This document shows, in pieces, positions 1 to 12,684 of a stretch of DNA of 64,000 bases. Source of the DNA: Pinus tabuliformis (Eukaryota > Streptophyta > Pinopsida > Pinales > Pinaceae); assembly GCA_031772625.1 (NCBI GenBank), contig CM062804.1:273885174-273949173 (forward strand), read 5' to 3'. Position 1 is the stretch's first letter, and each line of letters opens with the position of its first letter. The notes beneath the pieces were generated by a model. That model saw only the letters and a program-made list of their open reading frames with translations, had not been told where the DNA came from and did no database searches. Made by a program: the position numbers and the translations under genes.

Positions 1-1831
1 GTAAATTGACAAAATGTAATCTCACCCATTAAGTACTTTATCCAATTATACATGACTTCCAACTTATATAGATGAGATTTTCCAATTTAAAAATAGTTGG
101 TTAAGATGTTTTAATGAAAACTGATTAAAAAACCACTTTAAAACATAACTATTAACTATTAATCTAAAATATTTAATATATAAACTTAATCCCAAATTTT
201 TACAAGTTAATAAAATATAAAATGATAAATAAAAACATATTTATTAAATGCAAATGACTATAAGCTGAAACCAAGGATCCAAAAAAACATTAAATATAAA
301 TAGAACAATAATTTTTAAGTCAACTACGTTTAACAACCTAGCTGATTTGGCTAAAGGCAAGACCAATAAGATTTTACCTCAAATATTTCGGTTTCACAAT
401 GATTGATGATGCTTTTCCATTCTTTCGTGCATGCGTATGTGTAATGCATGCTTTGAGTTTTTACCTTAAATTAAAAAAAATTGTTTATTTTGTTAGTCAA
501 TATAATTTTATGTAGCTATTTATATAAAGTGAGACATGCAGAGAGAGCTTTTATTCAATAAAAGGGCAAAAATCACCTCAAATGGAAGCAATTGGCAAAG
601 CTGTTATTAATTTCAATATCGCAGTTGTTAACATGTTCGTATGGAAATTGGTGTGTTCGTGTTATTAAGAAGATGGTTTTGAAATAGTTTCACCTATGTC
701 TGCATACTTTACAATCCTGCTCCTAACACTTGAATTATTATGATTATATATATATAGATATATATTTAATGGGAAAATAAGATTCGTCTTAGTAAATACA
801 AGATGGGTCGAATCTTTTTTAGCGAAATCTTCTAATTAAATCAAAGAGCATATATTAAAATCCCCAACTATATCTTTATATATAAAAAATCCTCAACCGT
901 TCCTCAATCTAACTTGCAAGTTTCTTTGTAAAAAGTATTGTAAGTTATTATAAAAAAATAATGATTTCATCATATTATTAAATAAAAGATTTTCTCAGAG
1001 AGTTTAGACTTTTGTGATCCATACTTGATTGTAAGAGGTTTCAGCAAAATCACATAGAGAATCAGTTGTCCAAAGAATAAGTCTAAAGAATAATAAGTTA
1101 AGAAGTGGGAATAGTTAAGACGAAAAATCATATCAAAATAAAAAATAAAATTCAAAGTTATAAAAAATAAAATAAAACATATAAATAACTAAATAATAAT
1201 TAACACTCAAATAAAATTAATAAATTAAATTGAAAGGGAAAGATATAAAAGTTTAGGAATTTTTATTTAGTAACAAATTATGACATGAATTCTTATTTAC
1301 TAACAAGGTATGTGATATATAAAATATATTCTCCACCATTACAACCTGTAGCCACGTTTTAGTATGAATCCAAAATTTAATTAAAAATAAAATAAATTCA
1401 AAGTATAATAGTAACGTTCACTATTTTTCTTTGATTTAATTTTTTAACGAACTATCTTGAAATAAGAAAAAGACGGAACAATATGTTTCAAAGCCTAACT
1501 TAGTGAAAGGTAAGCCTTACAGTTGATGAATAGATTAAAAAAACATTGACAAAAAAAGGGAAAATATAAAAGATTAAATTAATAAAATGAAAAGTGAATA
1601 TCATTCAAAGTTGATAGAAAAGTAGAAGTAATAATCTTGATATTTTTTTCATAACAATTAATAATTTATATTGGTAATTGTGTTTAGTGTAAATATAATT
1701 TATTTACATTTTAAATTTTTTTAGTTGATATATTCATTAAGATAAGTGATGATAATGATGATGATTAATATCAACCATTATGTATATTAAAAAGAAATAG
1801 AAATATATATATATTGAAATCAATATCTTAT
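1..1831. other. AT-rich flank without a gene
   Basis: No reading frame here has the length or composition of a gene, and no protein family is recognisable. The only small structure is an 8-bp inverted repeat (aagattcg at 779-786, cgaatctt at 809-816) that could fold as a weak hairpin. Short TA runs occur near 745-765 and 1805-1815. The stretch ends in cttat (1827-1831), which is the target duplication of the Copia element that follows. Its base composition matches the sequence resuming at 23726, as expected if both once formed a single stretch. Confidence 0.7.
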
Positions 1832-2009
1832 TGTGAGGCTAGGAGGTAACTCCTCAAATCAATTGTGTTTATTTATTAGGATTACTCATGCTTATATACA
1901 CGAGGGAGTGACTCTTGGGTTTCACCTCCCGATGATTCTTAATTTTCCATTATTTAGTATTTACATTATTTACAAGTATTTAACCAATCCCCATGATTAG
2001 GTGTTAGCA
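1832..2009 (-). repeat. Element A 3' LTR
   Basis: This 178-bp repeat pairs with 23558-23720. It starts TGTGAGG, ends TTAGCA, and is followed on its inner side by a polypurine tract in minus-strand sense (TAAGGGGGGA, about 2010-2020), the usual plus-strand primer site next to a 3' LTR. Shared blocks with the other copy include ggaggtaactcctcaaat and tgactcttgggtttcacctc. The same LTR family recurs at 27292-27478 and 30552-30737. Confidence 0.9.
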
Positions 2010-2020
2010 TTCCCCCCTTA

Positions 2021-3171
2021 ATCTAAAGGGATGTTGGTGAGTCCAAGCATCATTCTGAATCATTCAAACTTTTCCCTTCCAATCACTTTGGTGAAGATGT
2101 CTGCAATATGCTAATTAGTGGAACAATGGCATAAATGGATTTTCTTGGCCTCAACATGATGTCAAGTAAGATATTATTTTGTATTGATGTTCTTCGTTCG
2201 ATCATGGAACTTCAAGTTCTTGGCCAACTTTATTGCAGAGGTGTTGTCAATCATGAGTGTAGTTGAGTGTACTAGTTTTACCTACAAATCTTACATAATT
2301 TTCCTCAGCCACACAATTTATTTTGTTGCTTCAGTTGTTGCCACATATTATACCTCTATTGTGGAATATGTTGGAACATATTGTTTGCATGACCTCCAAG
2401 AGACAACTTCTGGTCCAATACTCATAGCATAACGAAAAGTAGATACCCAAATTTCTTTGTCTCCATCAAAGTCTAAATTAGAGTATCCAATCAAGCTAAA
2501 GTCACCCACCTATGTATACTTGAGTCCAAATTCTTTGATTCCCTTAAGTACTTTAGAACTCTTCTCTTTTTGCAATAGACCAATGTCCTACACAAGGACT
2601 TTGCATAAACCTAGAGAGGATTCCAACAACAAATGAAATATCTGGTCTGGTAGTAGTTAGGTAGTTGAGACTTCCTACAAGTTGTCTATACTTTGTTGCA
2701 TCCTGAAATTATTTTCCTTTAATGGCTGTGAGCTTTAATTTTTGTTCCATTGGAGTAGTTAGAGGATTGCACTCATCCATGCCAAACCTGTTCAACAAAT
2801 CTGCAATGTAATTCTTTTGATAAAGGAATATAGACTTCAGATGTTAAGTTACTTCAATACCAAGATAGTAGTGAGCATAACCCAAGTCAATCATTTCAAA
2901 AGCTTTCCTCAATTAATTATTTGTGGATGCAATGTAGCTCTCATTGTTCCCTATCATCACAATATCATCTATAGAAAACAGAAGATATACAGTTTTTTTG
3001 CAAACTTTCTTGACAAACAAAGTTGCATCATCAAGATCATAATGTTTGAAGTAGATTTTTAGAAGATGCTCAATTAACTTTTCATACTAGGCTCACGGTG
3101 CTTTCTTCAGTCCATACAAGGATTCCACAAGTTTCCATACTCTATGCTCATGTCCCTTCACAGCCAATCCT
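2021..3171 (-). pseudogene. Element A RNase H and 3' part of reverse transcriptase (Copia), relic
   Basis: Minus-strand translation gives Copia RNase H signatures around 2180-2480 (a VVSWRS-type motif followed by an IDNTSAI-type stretch). Further right (2600-3171) is the end of the reverse transcriptase domain, including a region rich in KLTKH-like and PRAWYEK-like residues that D preserves better. The protein would copy element RNA to DNA and remove the RNA strand in a cytoplasmic particle. The domain is cut at 3171 by element B and continues at 9267. It is a broken fossil. The plus-strand frames here are shadows. Confidence 0.8.
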
Positions 3172-3176
3172 TCAGG

Positions 3177-3624
3177 TGTAGGCTTTTACAGGGTAAGTTT
3201 CTCAGATAGAACACCAATGGACGCCACTCAAAAATAGATCGTAGATGAATACACCAGTATCCTTGGTGTGGTTAAAACCCTCAAAGAGGGAAACAGTTCA
3301 CGGCCTGAGACAACGTGGCCATTTCAGGAAATTTATTAATAAAAGAAAGAAAATTTACATAAGCTTTCTCATGAACATTTTCCCTACAGATGACCCTCCA
3401 TGCTCTTTAAATAGAGATCATGGACCAATCCGGTGTTAAGCCACACATCAAGTGTCAGTAATACCAAGGAGAGAATGAACTATTAGATCACTTCATGTCT
3501 AGAACATATCGTGACCATCAGATTGTAAGTTACAAATGTACATAGTAAAGAAACACACTTTACCTAACTCTACAATATACCAAGTTATACTTAACTATTT
3601 CCTATGTGTTGGACTATCCTAACA
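3177..3624 (-). repeat. Element B 3' LTR
   Basis: 448-bp LTR beginning TGTAGG and ending CTAACA, paired with 8868-9261. Long shared blocks include aaagaaagaaaatttacata and ctctttaaatagagatcatg. On its inner side (3625-3640) the minus strand reads AAGGAGGGA, a polypurine tract. About 60 bp present here (around 3270-3330) have no counterpart in the other LTR. Confidence 0.9.
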
Positions 3625-3649
3625 TCCCTCCTTAATAATAAATTCCTAA

Positions 3650-5150
3650 ACTCCAACCATAAATCGAAGTTTAGTAAACTTCGCCTCTGTGAGAGCCTTC
3701 ATAAAGATGTCTACAACTTGATCATCAGATGAACAAAATTGCACTTCAAGAATGTGGTCATGAATGAGCTTTCTAATGAAGTGTGTGTGTAGTTCAATGT
3801 GTTTTCTATACTGATGTTGGACTGGATCTTTGCATAGTTGAATGGCACTTTGATTATCACACCAAAGTGTAGTTGGATGTTGCTGCTAAAAACCAAACTC
3901 TGATAGGATCTCACGAAGCCACATGGCTTCCTTACTAGCTTCTACTGGACCATGATACTCTGATTCTACTAAAGAAAGAGAAACGACACTTTGCTTCTTG
4001 CAAGCCCATGTAATAGGTCTAGAACCAAGAGTGAAGACATAACCTGCAGTAGAATTTCGATCATTAGGGTCACTAGCCCAATTAGAATAAGTGAAACCAA
4101 CCAATACAGGAGATGCTTCTGCATTGTAATGAATCCCAAACTAAATTGTACTTCAAACATAACGAAGTATTATTCTAGCTGCTTTCCAATGACTTTCATG
4201 TGGGTTTTTCATAAACTGAGCAATAATGCCAACAATAATGGAAAGGTTAGGATGGGTATGGGTCAGATACAAAAGTGTTCCTACAAGCTGACGGTATAAG
4301 GTAGCATCAACTTTAGGGGAAGTACAAGTGACTGAAATTTTGGCTCTAGACTGAAAGGGAGAATGGGTTGGCTTCCAGTCTTCCATGTGAAAGTGGCATA
4401 GAAGATCATAGGCATACCTGGACTCACAAAGGGAAATACGTTCCTTCGATTGCCAGACTTGAAGACCAAGAAAATAATTCAAGTGTCCTAAGTCTGCTAT
4501 TTCAAACTTCTTTTTAAGGTTGGACTTCACATGGTTTTTAAGGTTGGGATCACTACGAGCAAGGATAAGATCATCAACATAAAGAACAAGAATGATAAGA
4601 GGCTTACCCACTTTTTTGGTGTATACAGTATTGTTAGAGTCACACCTAGAAAATCCAGTATTTAAAAGAAAGCTATCCATTTTTGCATACCAAGCCCAAG
4701 GGGCTTTCTTGAGATCATAAAGGGATTTATTAAGTTGACATACAAGGCTAAAGTCTATTTGTATAAATCTAGTAGGTTGTTCCATATATATTTCTTCATG
4801 CAAGAAGGCAGATTTAACATCCATCTAATGGACTTCGCATTTGAAAGAGGCAACAAGGGAAAGGACAAGGTGGATAGAGTTCATTTTGGCAATAGGGGAG
4901 AAGGTTCCAGTATAGTCAATGCCTTAGACTTGTGAAAACCATTAGCAACAAGATGAGCTTTATGTTCATCAACTTTTCCATCTGGTCCATACTTGGTTCT
5001 ATAAACCCATTTGCATCTAACAATTTTTCATCTCTTTGGAAGAGGAACAAGATCCCATGTATCATTTGTCAATAATGAATGATATTCTTCATTCATAGTT
5101 GCGTCCCAATCTAGATGGCTTGAAGTTTCTACAAAGGTGTTGGGATCATA
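3650..5150 (-). pseudogene. Element B reverse transcriptase and RNase H (Copia), relic
   Basis: The minus-strand frame at 4153-4824 reads as a Copia reverse transcriptase: it opens MDVKSAFLHEEIYMEQP, has a LYDLKKAPWAWY stretch, the catalytic LYVDDLIL box, and ADLGHLNYFLGLQV downstream. The RNase H relic follows at about 3700-4104 (STAGYVFTLGSRPITWACKK, then a SEYHGPVEASKEAMWL stretch). Together these copy element RNA to DNA. They sit between integrase on the right and the 3' LTR on the left, the Copia order. Broken fossil. Identification is firm because several diagnostic motifs are intact in a single frame. Confidence 0.93.
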
Positions 5151-5289
5151 ATTCACTGAAGCTTGAGCCAGTAAAGAAGAGGCTCTATCGAACTAAGAAC
5201 ATGTACATCACTGATATGTAGAATCACCTAAAAGAGCACCTATTGCATCTCTTGTAGCATGGACCCATTTTGGAAGCTAAGGAGCTGAA

Positions 5290-6350
5290 GGAGGATCCTA
5301 AGAAGGGGAGGGAGGATTTTCATCCTTGCTGTCATCATTTGAAGAAGGAATATTTTCAAAAGTAGAAGGGATACAGAAAGGTGGTACATCCACCAAACTA
5401 GGCTTGTAGGCCAATATATTTTCATCAAACTTTACATCTCTTCTAATGGTAAAATTTTTGGACTTCAGTGGAATAAGTTCATATCCTTTGACATATTGAG
5501 AATATCCAACAAAAATACATTTTTCACTCTTAGGTTCTAAAGCTTTATGTTTATCATATGGAATATGGGCCAATGCTTCACTTCTAAAAACACGAAAGTG
5601 ACTTACATCTAGTTTAATTGAGCTCGATGCTTCTTTTGGAGTGATATTCTTTAAAACCTTAGTAGGAGTGTGATTTACTATGTAATTTGCACAGTTAATT
5701 TCTTATACCCAAAAGTTAAGACTAAGTCCTTTAAATTGAAGCATGCAATTAGCCATTTCCTTTATGGTGTGATTCTTCATTTCAGCTACACCATTTTTTT
5801 GTGGAGTATATGGATCAGTATGTTGCATTTGAATTCCATTCTCAGTGGAAAAGTTGAATTTGTTGCTAACATATTCTCTGCCATTATTAGATCTTAGCTT
5901 AAGAATTTGATGTCCATATTGCTTTTCAACAAAGGCGTTAAAGGCCAAGAACATGTTAAATACTTCATTCTTGAGAATTAAGAAGTATACCAAAGTGCAT
6001 CTAGAGAAATCATCAATGAAAGTTAAGAAATACTTGTAGCCAAATAATGAAACAACTGGAAGTGGACCACATAAATCACTATGCACAAGCTGTAAAGGGG
6101 CTGAGGCATGCCAAGAGGCACGTTTTTCAAAACTATCCCGATGATGTTTTCTGAGTACACATCTAGAACAAACACCATCATTGCAAGATACGGTAGAAAG
6201 ACCTGTCACCATATTTTCTTTACATATATTTTGAAGGGAGCAATAGTTTAAGTGACCAAATCGCTCATACCAAAGTTTTCTCACTTCATCATTATGAGCA
6301 AAAAACACTGAGGGAAGAGTTGACGAGCCAAAGTGGTTAAACTTATACAA
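5290..6350 (-). pseudogene. Element B integrase (Copia), relic
   Basis: Minus-strand frame 5703-6350 carries the integrase zinc-binding and core regions: a LWYERFGHLNY stretch with paired His, a CSRCVLRKHHR segment with paired Cys, then LVHSDLCGPL, the LTFIDDFSR strand and the PQKNGVAEMKN segment with the catalytic Glu region. A C-terminal piece follows at 5298-5573, with the GYS..KGYELIPL type of motif common downstream of Copia integrase cores. The enzyme inserts element cDNA into the chromosome. Broken fossil. Confidence 0.92.
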
Positions 6351-6559
6351 CCTTGTAGAATCATCATCAATTCCAATAGCTAAAATCTATCTAGGATCTC
6401 TTAGGTCCTTAATTACAACATCGTGAGGTGAAAATTCAATGATTTTACCTTCACTTGAATGAGTTATTTGATATACAGATACAAGGTTGCAGGATAAGGT
6501 TGGAACACATAATACATCATTAAATTAATGATTGTCTAGATGAATTGTTCTAGTCCCTA

Positions 6560-7730
6560 CAACACTAAGAGATCTGTAATCACCAACATATATATTTTTG
6601 GTGTTACAATCATTTAAAGAAGAAAACATGGCTTTGTTTTTGGCCATGTGATAAGAAGTTCCAGAATCAATGAGCCACTCATGAGAATGAGAATAAAAAG
6701 ATACATTTAGTGCACACCCAGACCGAGATGCTTGGAAACCACATGCAGAAAGTGATATTCCTGAAGATTAAGTTGAAGTTTAAGAGTGCTCCAAATGGAT
6801 GTTATGCTTCTTCATTGTTGTTTCCAAGGCTTCCATCTTCTTAAAGCATTTATATTCTAAGTGGCCATCCTGATTATAAAACTGGAAATGCCTATCAATC
6901 TTCTTCCCTTTGTTTGTATTTGCCTTATCATTTTGTTGAATTGATTTTTCGTTTTGAGACTCAAATTGCTTAGGAGCCTTGTTGGTTTAAGAATATTCTT
7001 TTTAGGATACTGCTTCTTAGTATTCTTTGAATTTAGTTGTTGTTGAGCGGCTAAGGCTTTCTTAGTAGAGTTTCCAAGATTAAGAAGACCAAGATGTAAG
7101 AGTTTTTCTTGTTCTCTTATTAAAGAATCACAAAAGGCATCAAAAGAGGGGGACTTGTAGCCTTTTCCTTGAGAAATGAAGGCTTCTCTAGTAGAATGGA
7201 AGGTGGAAACAAACATAGAGTAGGCTAGTCCCAACTTAGTAAGAATGGAATAGATAATGCTACCATATTCTATCTTAACCTTAAAAACTTCCTAGAGAAG
7301 TCTAAGGGTCTTGAACTTGGAAAAAAAATCTTCAATGAAAGAAAAATTATTTGGGTCCAACGTAAGCAACTCATTTTTGATTTGATGGGCTCTAATTTCA
7401 TTTTTAATTCCAAAATATTTAGTGAGTTGCTTCATTTCTACATTAGGGGTATCAAGTTCTGCGGTATGGAATCTAAGGTCTAGAGAAATAGACATCCCTA
7501 TCAACCCACCTCCTTGATGTTGCCTATTTTACCATTTCGTTGCCTTATCTTCATATTTAGGTTTAGTTTCTTGGCATGAGGCTATTCTGTAAAGACCTTT
7601 ACTTCTAAGTAAATCCACAATGTAGGACCACCATTGGAAGTAGTTGGTGCTGTCAAGAATAACTTGGCATGGACTTTCCATTATAATAGAAAGTGAAGAT
7701 ATAGATGCTGAAACTAAGTGTTCCAATGGA
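6560..7730 (-). pseudogene. Element B gag and protease (Copia), relic
   Basis: The minus strand from 7726 downward holds the capsid-like gag. It starts MEHLVSAS and includes a STNYFQWWSYIVDLLRSK stretch like the N-terminal domain of plant Copia gag, then a helical section (7292-7504) and a Lys/Gln-rich segment (6857-7234). A zinc-knuckle-like stretch lies near 6830-6890. The aspartic protease motif WLIDSGTSYHMA is readable at about 6650-6690. Gag forms the particle and the protease cleaves the polyprotein. Broken fossil with several breaks. Confidence 0.85.
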
Positions 7731-8854
7731 AATATCTCTAAAAATTAGGCCGATTAAAAAAACGGCTCTGAAAATGACTTCCAGATGAAGAAGTTATGAC
7801 ATTTTGAAGAAAAGTTGTTGACGATGCCAACGAAGTGCAAGAATGTGAAAAAATGAATGATAATGTTATATTTAAGCCCCACCCCCCCACCAAAATTAAT
7901 CTAATTGGCTCACATTAAAAATTATTTTATGTGCCTGACTTTTATAAATAAGTGGAAGTCACTTTTACAATGGTACTTAATGAGCTACTCACTAAATTGT
8001 AACTTAAATTAAAAATAAAGAGACTTTAGAATTATAAGTGACTCACTTTTTATAATGGGTAAGAACACTTTTACATAAAGTTACTTTAAAACATAAGTTA
8101 CATGTGATTTTTGAAAAAGTAACTCAACAAAAAGGAATACTTGAACCTAAGACCTCTATTCTCATAAAGTAACTTTGGACCAAGTGAGCTAGTTTAAAAG
8201 GTTGGTAATTTTTGGAAAAGAGGAAGGGGTGTTTTATTTTCAATTTTTTAATTTTTATTTTTATTTTTTTTTAGTCACTGAAGCTTTGGGGTGCATGCTT
8301 ACTTCAAAAATGTCTTTTTCCCTACAAAACAAAAAACCACACAACCCAACACGAACATGCAAAAAAAAACAAACCTTACGGTTTGAAGTTAGCTTTCACC
8401 GGAAACTAAATATTTTCCTCAATGTTTCTAATTTTCTGTGATCACATTAAGGTGTGGCGAAAAGAACATACACATGATAAAAATCCTTCCTTTCTGTTTC
8501 TGATTTTCCTAGATCGCATAGAGTAGTGGGGAAAATAGCATAAACAAAAACGAAAGGTATAGATACGATAATAAAAAATAGAGAGATAAATAAACCAAAA
8601 TAAACAAAGAGATAAATAGTTAAAACTACAATTAAAGACTGTACACCTCCAGATCTTAAAAATGACGTAGCTAGGGCTACCAGAAACCTTTTCGTGTAAA
8701 TGAAAGGGGTTCCTCATTGGAATAGATGCTCCTAAAAAAATAGAGTAGTCCTCTCGGCCTGAAAGAGGTTAGAAATAGTACATCTAGGAAACGACAATCG
8801 GATGTAGTTATATCATCTTTCGACTTGGATCACCAATGGATGACACCCTCAAAT
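7731..8854 (-). other. Element B 5' leader, non-coding
   Basis: About 1.1 kb between the gag start and the primer site. It is AT-rich, with T-rich runs (8235-8275), and has no family-like protein on either strand. A leader this long is more than many Copia elements have and could include an unnoticed insertion, but I see no ends for one. Confidence 0.5.
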
Positions 8855-8867
8855 AACTCTAATATCA
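8855..8867 (-). other. Element B primer-binding site (initiator Met tRNA type)
   Basis: Read on the minus strand this is TGATATTAGAGTT, close to the canonical plant site TGGTATCAGAGC that pairs with the 3' end of initiator methionine tRNA. It directly abuts the 5' LTR, as required for minus-strand cDNA priming. Confidence 0.8.
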
Positions 8868-9261
8868 TTTAGGAATTTACAGGGTAAGTTCCTCAGATGG
8901 AACACCAAAGGACATCGCTCACAAACAAGTCACAGATCAATACACCAATATTCTTGACTTTAGGCAATTTATTAATAAAAGAAAGAAAATTTACATAAGC
9001 TTCTCTCATGAACAGTCACCCTACAAATGACCCTCCATGCTCTTTAAATAGAGATCATGGACCAATCAAGTGTTAATCCATGGATCAAGTGTCGGTAATA
9101 CAAATGATAGAATGAACCGTTAGATCACTTGGCATCTAGAACATATCATGACCGTCAGATTGTAAGTTAAAAATGTACATAGTACATAAAAACACTTTAC
9201 CTAACTGTACACTAGAGCAAGTTACACTTAACTATTTCATATGTGTCATAATATCTTAACA
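8868..9261 (-). repeat. Element B 5' LTR
   Basis: 394-bp partner of 3177-3624, ending CTTAACA just before the target duplication tcagg (9262-9266). The terminal TG on the inner side has drifted. In minus-strand sense this is the promoter-bearing copy, but I make no claim for an active promoter. Confidence 0.88.
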
Positions 9262-9266
9262 TCAGG

Positions 9267-11170
9267 AAGCAATAGAAAAGCATTCTCTTTCATATCTCCA
9301 TTCAAGAAAGCTGCTTTTACATCCACTTGATGGACTTTCCAACTACTCTAAGCTTCTATGGAAAAGACCGGATGGTAGCCATTTTGCTATGGGGCAAAAA
9401 GTATAATCATAATCAACCCCTTCCTTTTGTGAAAATTATTTTTCCATAAGCCTATCTTTGTGCTTGTAAAGTGAGCCATTGGCTTTATACTTGTTTGTGT
9501 CGACCCACTTGCAGCCAATTGGCTTCGTTCCCAATGGAGGATCAACCAACTTCCATGTGACATTCTTTATCATGGCATCATACTCCTTTTGCATCGCTTC
9601 TTATCATTCATCATGAGAAGTGGATTCTTTGATGGAAGTTCATTCAAAATCTGTAGACAAATTCAATTCACAAACATAAGAAACATCCATATCAATAGGT
9701 GAATCAAAATCATCTACGTCACGTCCATTTCTCCTGGTTGAATTTCTTGTTTTTGTCCTTCCAACCACATCAGGATGAACACTTTGAAGTGTCTTTGTTA
9801 GCCACTCTGGGAGACCTTTTTGAGATGGTCCAGGTCGCTTAGTTGATTGAGTTCGGACTGAATCAAGATTGAGTATCCCAATTTTGCTAATCACATCACT
9901 GAAAGTATCATTAGTGGTTGGAGTTTCATGTGGGGGAGAGTGTGCTTCAGAAGAATATATCACAAATTGATATAGTATAAGAATCCTCACTTCAAGATGT
10001 GGAATTAGATTATCAAATTCTTGAAATGATTTTTCATTTCTCAAGCTATCCAAGTGATCAATTTTCTTCTCAACGACATTGTTAGCTTTGGGAGATTCAA
10101 GAATTATTACATCTCTAGATACAACCAAATTTTAAATAGCTTCATCATAGAGATGATATGATTTGGAGTTATTTGAATACCCTAAGAAGATACATTTATG
10201 ACTCATTTCACCAAGTTTGTTTCTATGTACTTTTCGTATCAAGGCATAACAGGTGGAACCAAAGACCCTGAGATGCTTTACCGAAGGAATGTGGCCATAC
10301 CACATTTCATAAGGAGTCATATTTCTAATAGAACTAGATGGACATCTATTATTTAAATATACAACACATAGAACTGCATCAGCCCAAAACAAAAATTTTA
10401 CATTCTTGAAAAACATCATGGAACGTAACATATTTGAGATTGTCCTATTCATTCTTTTAGCTACTCCATTATGTTGGGGATTATAAGGCACAGTTGTTTG
10501 ATGTTTGATCCCATGTTGGCGAAGTTAGTTTTCAAATTCATTTGAAGTGTATTATTTTATCAATTTGAATAGAGCGAATATGATATTGTGCATCCTTTTG
10601 AATCCATATATGAAAGTTCTTGAATGTTTGAAAATCATCGAATTTGTTATTCAATAAATAAACCCAACACATTCTGGTGTAGTCATTAACAAATGTCAGC
10701 ATATATTTATTTCCATCTACGGAAGGAACGGGCATTGGACAACATAAATATGAATGAATGCGTTAAGGTTTTCTTTGTTCTATGGAATGTGAATCATGAA
10801 AATAATTTTTCCTCTGCTTTCCTAGAATGCAAGCATCACATAGCTTATGTTTTGTAGGAATTGTAGGCAAACCAACAACACCATCTTTCTTCAACAAGCG
10901 AAGGTTTTCATAGTTCATGTGTCCAAATATAACATGCCATAATAGACTTGATGTAAATGTACCTTCATCATAATGAGAAATGTATGAGAAATTTTGTGCA
11001 CAAAAAGAGGTGCCTTGCAGCTTGAGAAGCCTTTCTTATGTTATGTGAGTGATTTGATGCTTTTCTAACCTCCACCTTCCCATCAAACATATGAATGAAG
11101 TTTCCTTGCTGGTAGATGTGGACCAAGGGAAACAAGTTTCTCCTCAGTTGTGGGAGATATAAAACATAAT
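9267..11170 (-). pseudogene. Element A reverse transcriptase start, linker and integrase, relic
   Basis: A resumes here after B. Minus-strand 9267-9640 is the N-terminal part of reverse transcriptase, with the W(K/T)LVDPP-type and GCKWV-type region near 9490-9550. 9640-10128 is the low-complexity linker, Ser/Thr/Asp-rich. 10132-10735 is the integrase core: YMLTFVNDYTRMCWVYLL, then MPYNPQHNGVAKRMNRTI, the segment holding the third catalytic acid region, then LFWADAVLCVVYLNNRCPS. The zinc-binding part continues to about 10990. Arrangement and motifs are those of Ty1/Copia. Broken fossil. Confidence 0.85.
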
Positions 11171-12256
11171 GCAAAATAATGTCTGGAAGAACAGGTAATT
11201 TTAGCCTGATTATAAAAGGCCCTAATGGCTTGAGCTTTGATTTATCTGCAAAGTATATTTCTCCATCAACACTGTTAGTAAATTCTTCAAAAAGATATCA
11301 CATAAAAATAATGTGGGAATTTTCTCCTGAATCGAGAAACCAATCAGTTTTCCAAGAAGCAAGTGAAGCATTAAACAAGTCTTTATTTACTCCAATATTA
11401 CAATGTGCCACAACATAGTGAGCAGATTCAGGTGCTCTACATTTCTATTTTTCATTGGTTTTACCTTTGGGTTTATTTCTTTCTTGATCAATTCTTTCCC
11501 AAGGCAACTTGCATGTGGATGCATCATGTGATCCATCTCTATTGCAACGTAAGCAATGAAGATCAGAATTTTCTCCTTGAGAGTATCTGCCCCCCCACCT
11601 GTGAAATTTCTTCTTCCTCTTCCTCTTCGACCACCTTTTCCTCTCGAACAATATTGAGCATGATTATTCTCTTTATGTGCAAGACACACAAATTCTTTAG
11701 AAGACTGAGGAGTTGTCCTCTTCTCAAAATCTTTCTCTCTCAGTAAATTTATTCACAAGGAAGTCAAAGGTAATTTCTTTAATTCCATTTGCTTGCAATG
11801 ACTCAAGATAATTTGAATAAGTGGTTCAACATTAGTGACTTTGATATCATGCATAATATATCTTACTTATGATGCAAGAGAAAGAGGATCATAATTTCAT
11901 AATTCAAGGCTGAATAATTTAATCATCAGCTGGGCAACTTCAATCGCACAGTGTGAGTCATAGAGTCCCTTCAATTTTTGTAAGGCTTCAAAATCATTTG
12001 AAAATGGTGAAATATGGTGACTCACCTCTTCATTTACAGATGTTGCAATCAAGGCATAGGCCTTGTTGTTCCTTTTTTCCCAAATGGTGAATTCCTTGTT
12101 TGAGGTAGGCTTTGCCAGCTCATTGTCTCCTTCTCCTACATAATCTTCTTTCCAAAGCTCATTAAAAATGAGATTGTGTTTGATATTTCTAGACCGCTCG
12201 GGATATTTCTCCTTCCCGTTGAGAACCACCCCCACAATAGATATCATTGAATTCAT
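11171..12256 (-). pseudogene. Element A gag and protease, relic
   Basis: On the minus strand a protease-like WFLDSGE stretch is readable at about 11320-11350. Upstream is a zinc-knuckle-like segment (CLRCNRDGSHDASTC, about 11530-11575) next to a Gly/Arg-rich run (GKGGRRGRGRRNF, about 11600-11645), typical of nucleocapsid. The gag N-terminal part occupies 11897-12256, opening MNSMISIVGVVLNGKE, with a FNELWKEDY region and Trp-rich helices like the UBN2/DUF4219 gag domains of plant Copia. Broken fossil. The plus-strand Ser-rich frames are shadows of the Arg-rich stretch. Confidence 0.82.
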
Positions 12257-12684
12257 TTTAAATTTGTTTATTGTAAAAAAAAAATTGTACTTCTACTCCC
12301 AATATGCTGTAAGAAATTTCACTTTCGATGGTAGTTTTGTAAAAAATTACAATTCTAATATAAATATGTAGCAGAGGTATTATATAAGGAAGGGAGTATA
12401 TGAATGAGGGAGGTTTATATAGAAGAGGTTTACAGAACTCAAGACATAAATAACATAATCCACACAAATTTTAAGGGTTTACAGAACACTATCCACTAGT
12501 ACCCAAAACGTTAACAGATATAAAATCTTTGAAAGCTAAGGTTAAAAGCCTGAATCCCCTTAAAACACTAAAACCCAAAAAATAGCAAAACTCCACTTAG
12601 GTGGTCAACATGATTTCCCTTCTATCCTCGATATTTTTCTCAGCTAACTTAGAAATAAGCTTGGCCTTGACTAAGATAGGTTGC
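12257..12684 (-). other. Element A leader, first part
   Basis: Non-coding AT-rich sequence between A's gag start and the left edge of element C. It ends in gttgc (12680-12684), the target duplication of C. The remaining leader continues at 22903. No gene is visible. Confidence 0.6.

Larger units (their letters stand above)
3177..9261 (-). mobile_element. Element B: Ty1/Copia retrotransposon fossil nested in A
   Basis: A full-span Copia element of 6085 bp, minus strand, inserted into A's reverse transcriptase region. LTRs lie at 3177-3624 and 8868-9261. The target duplication tcagg is exact at 3172-3176 and 9262-9266, and joining the sequence across it restores A. The internal order on the minus strand is primer site, gag, protease, integrase, reverse transcriptase, RNase H, polypurine tract. 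The LTRs differ at roughly one position in eight by eye, and the left one carries extra sequence, so this too is an old insertion, later than A. It is broken, with a fair number of breaks, although every domain is represented. LTR length and sequence mark a Copia family different from A. Confidence 0.93.

Noticed and set aside
2184-2432. Plus-strand 82-codon frame at the left end of element A
   Set aside because: It is the reverse strand of the Copia RNase H region. The minus-strand motifs explain the sequence.
11405-11746. Ser-rich plus-strand 113-codon frame
   Set aside because: A shadow of the Arg/Gly-rich nucleocapsid region of element A on the minus strand, since Arg codons read backward give Ser and Leu.
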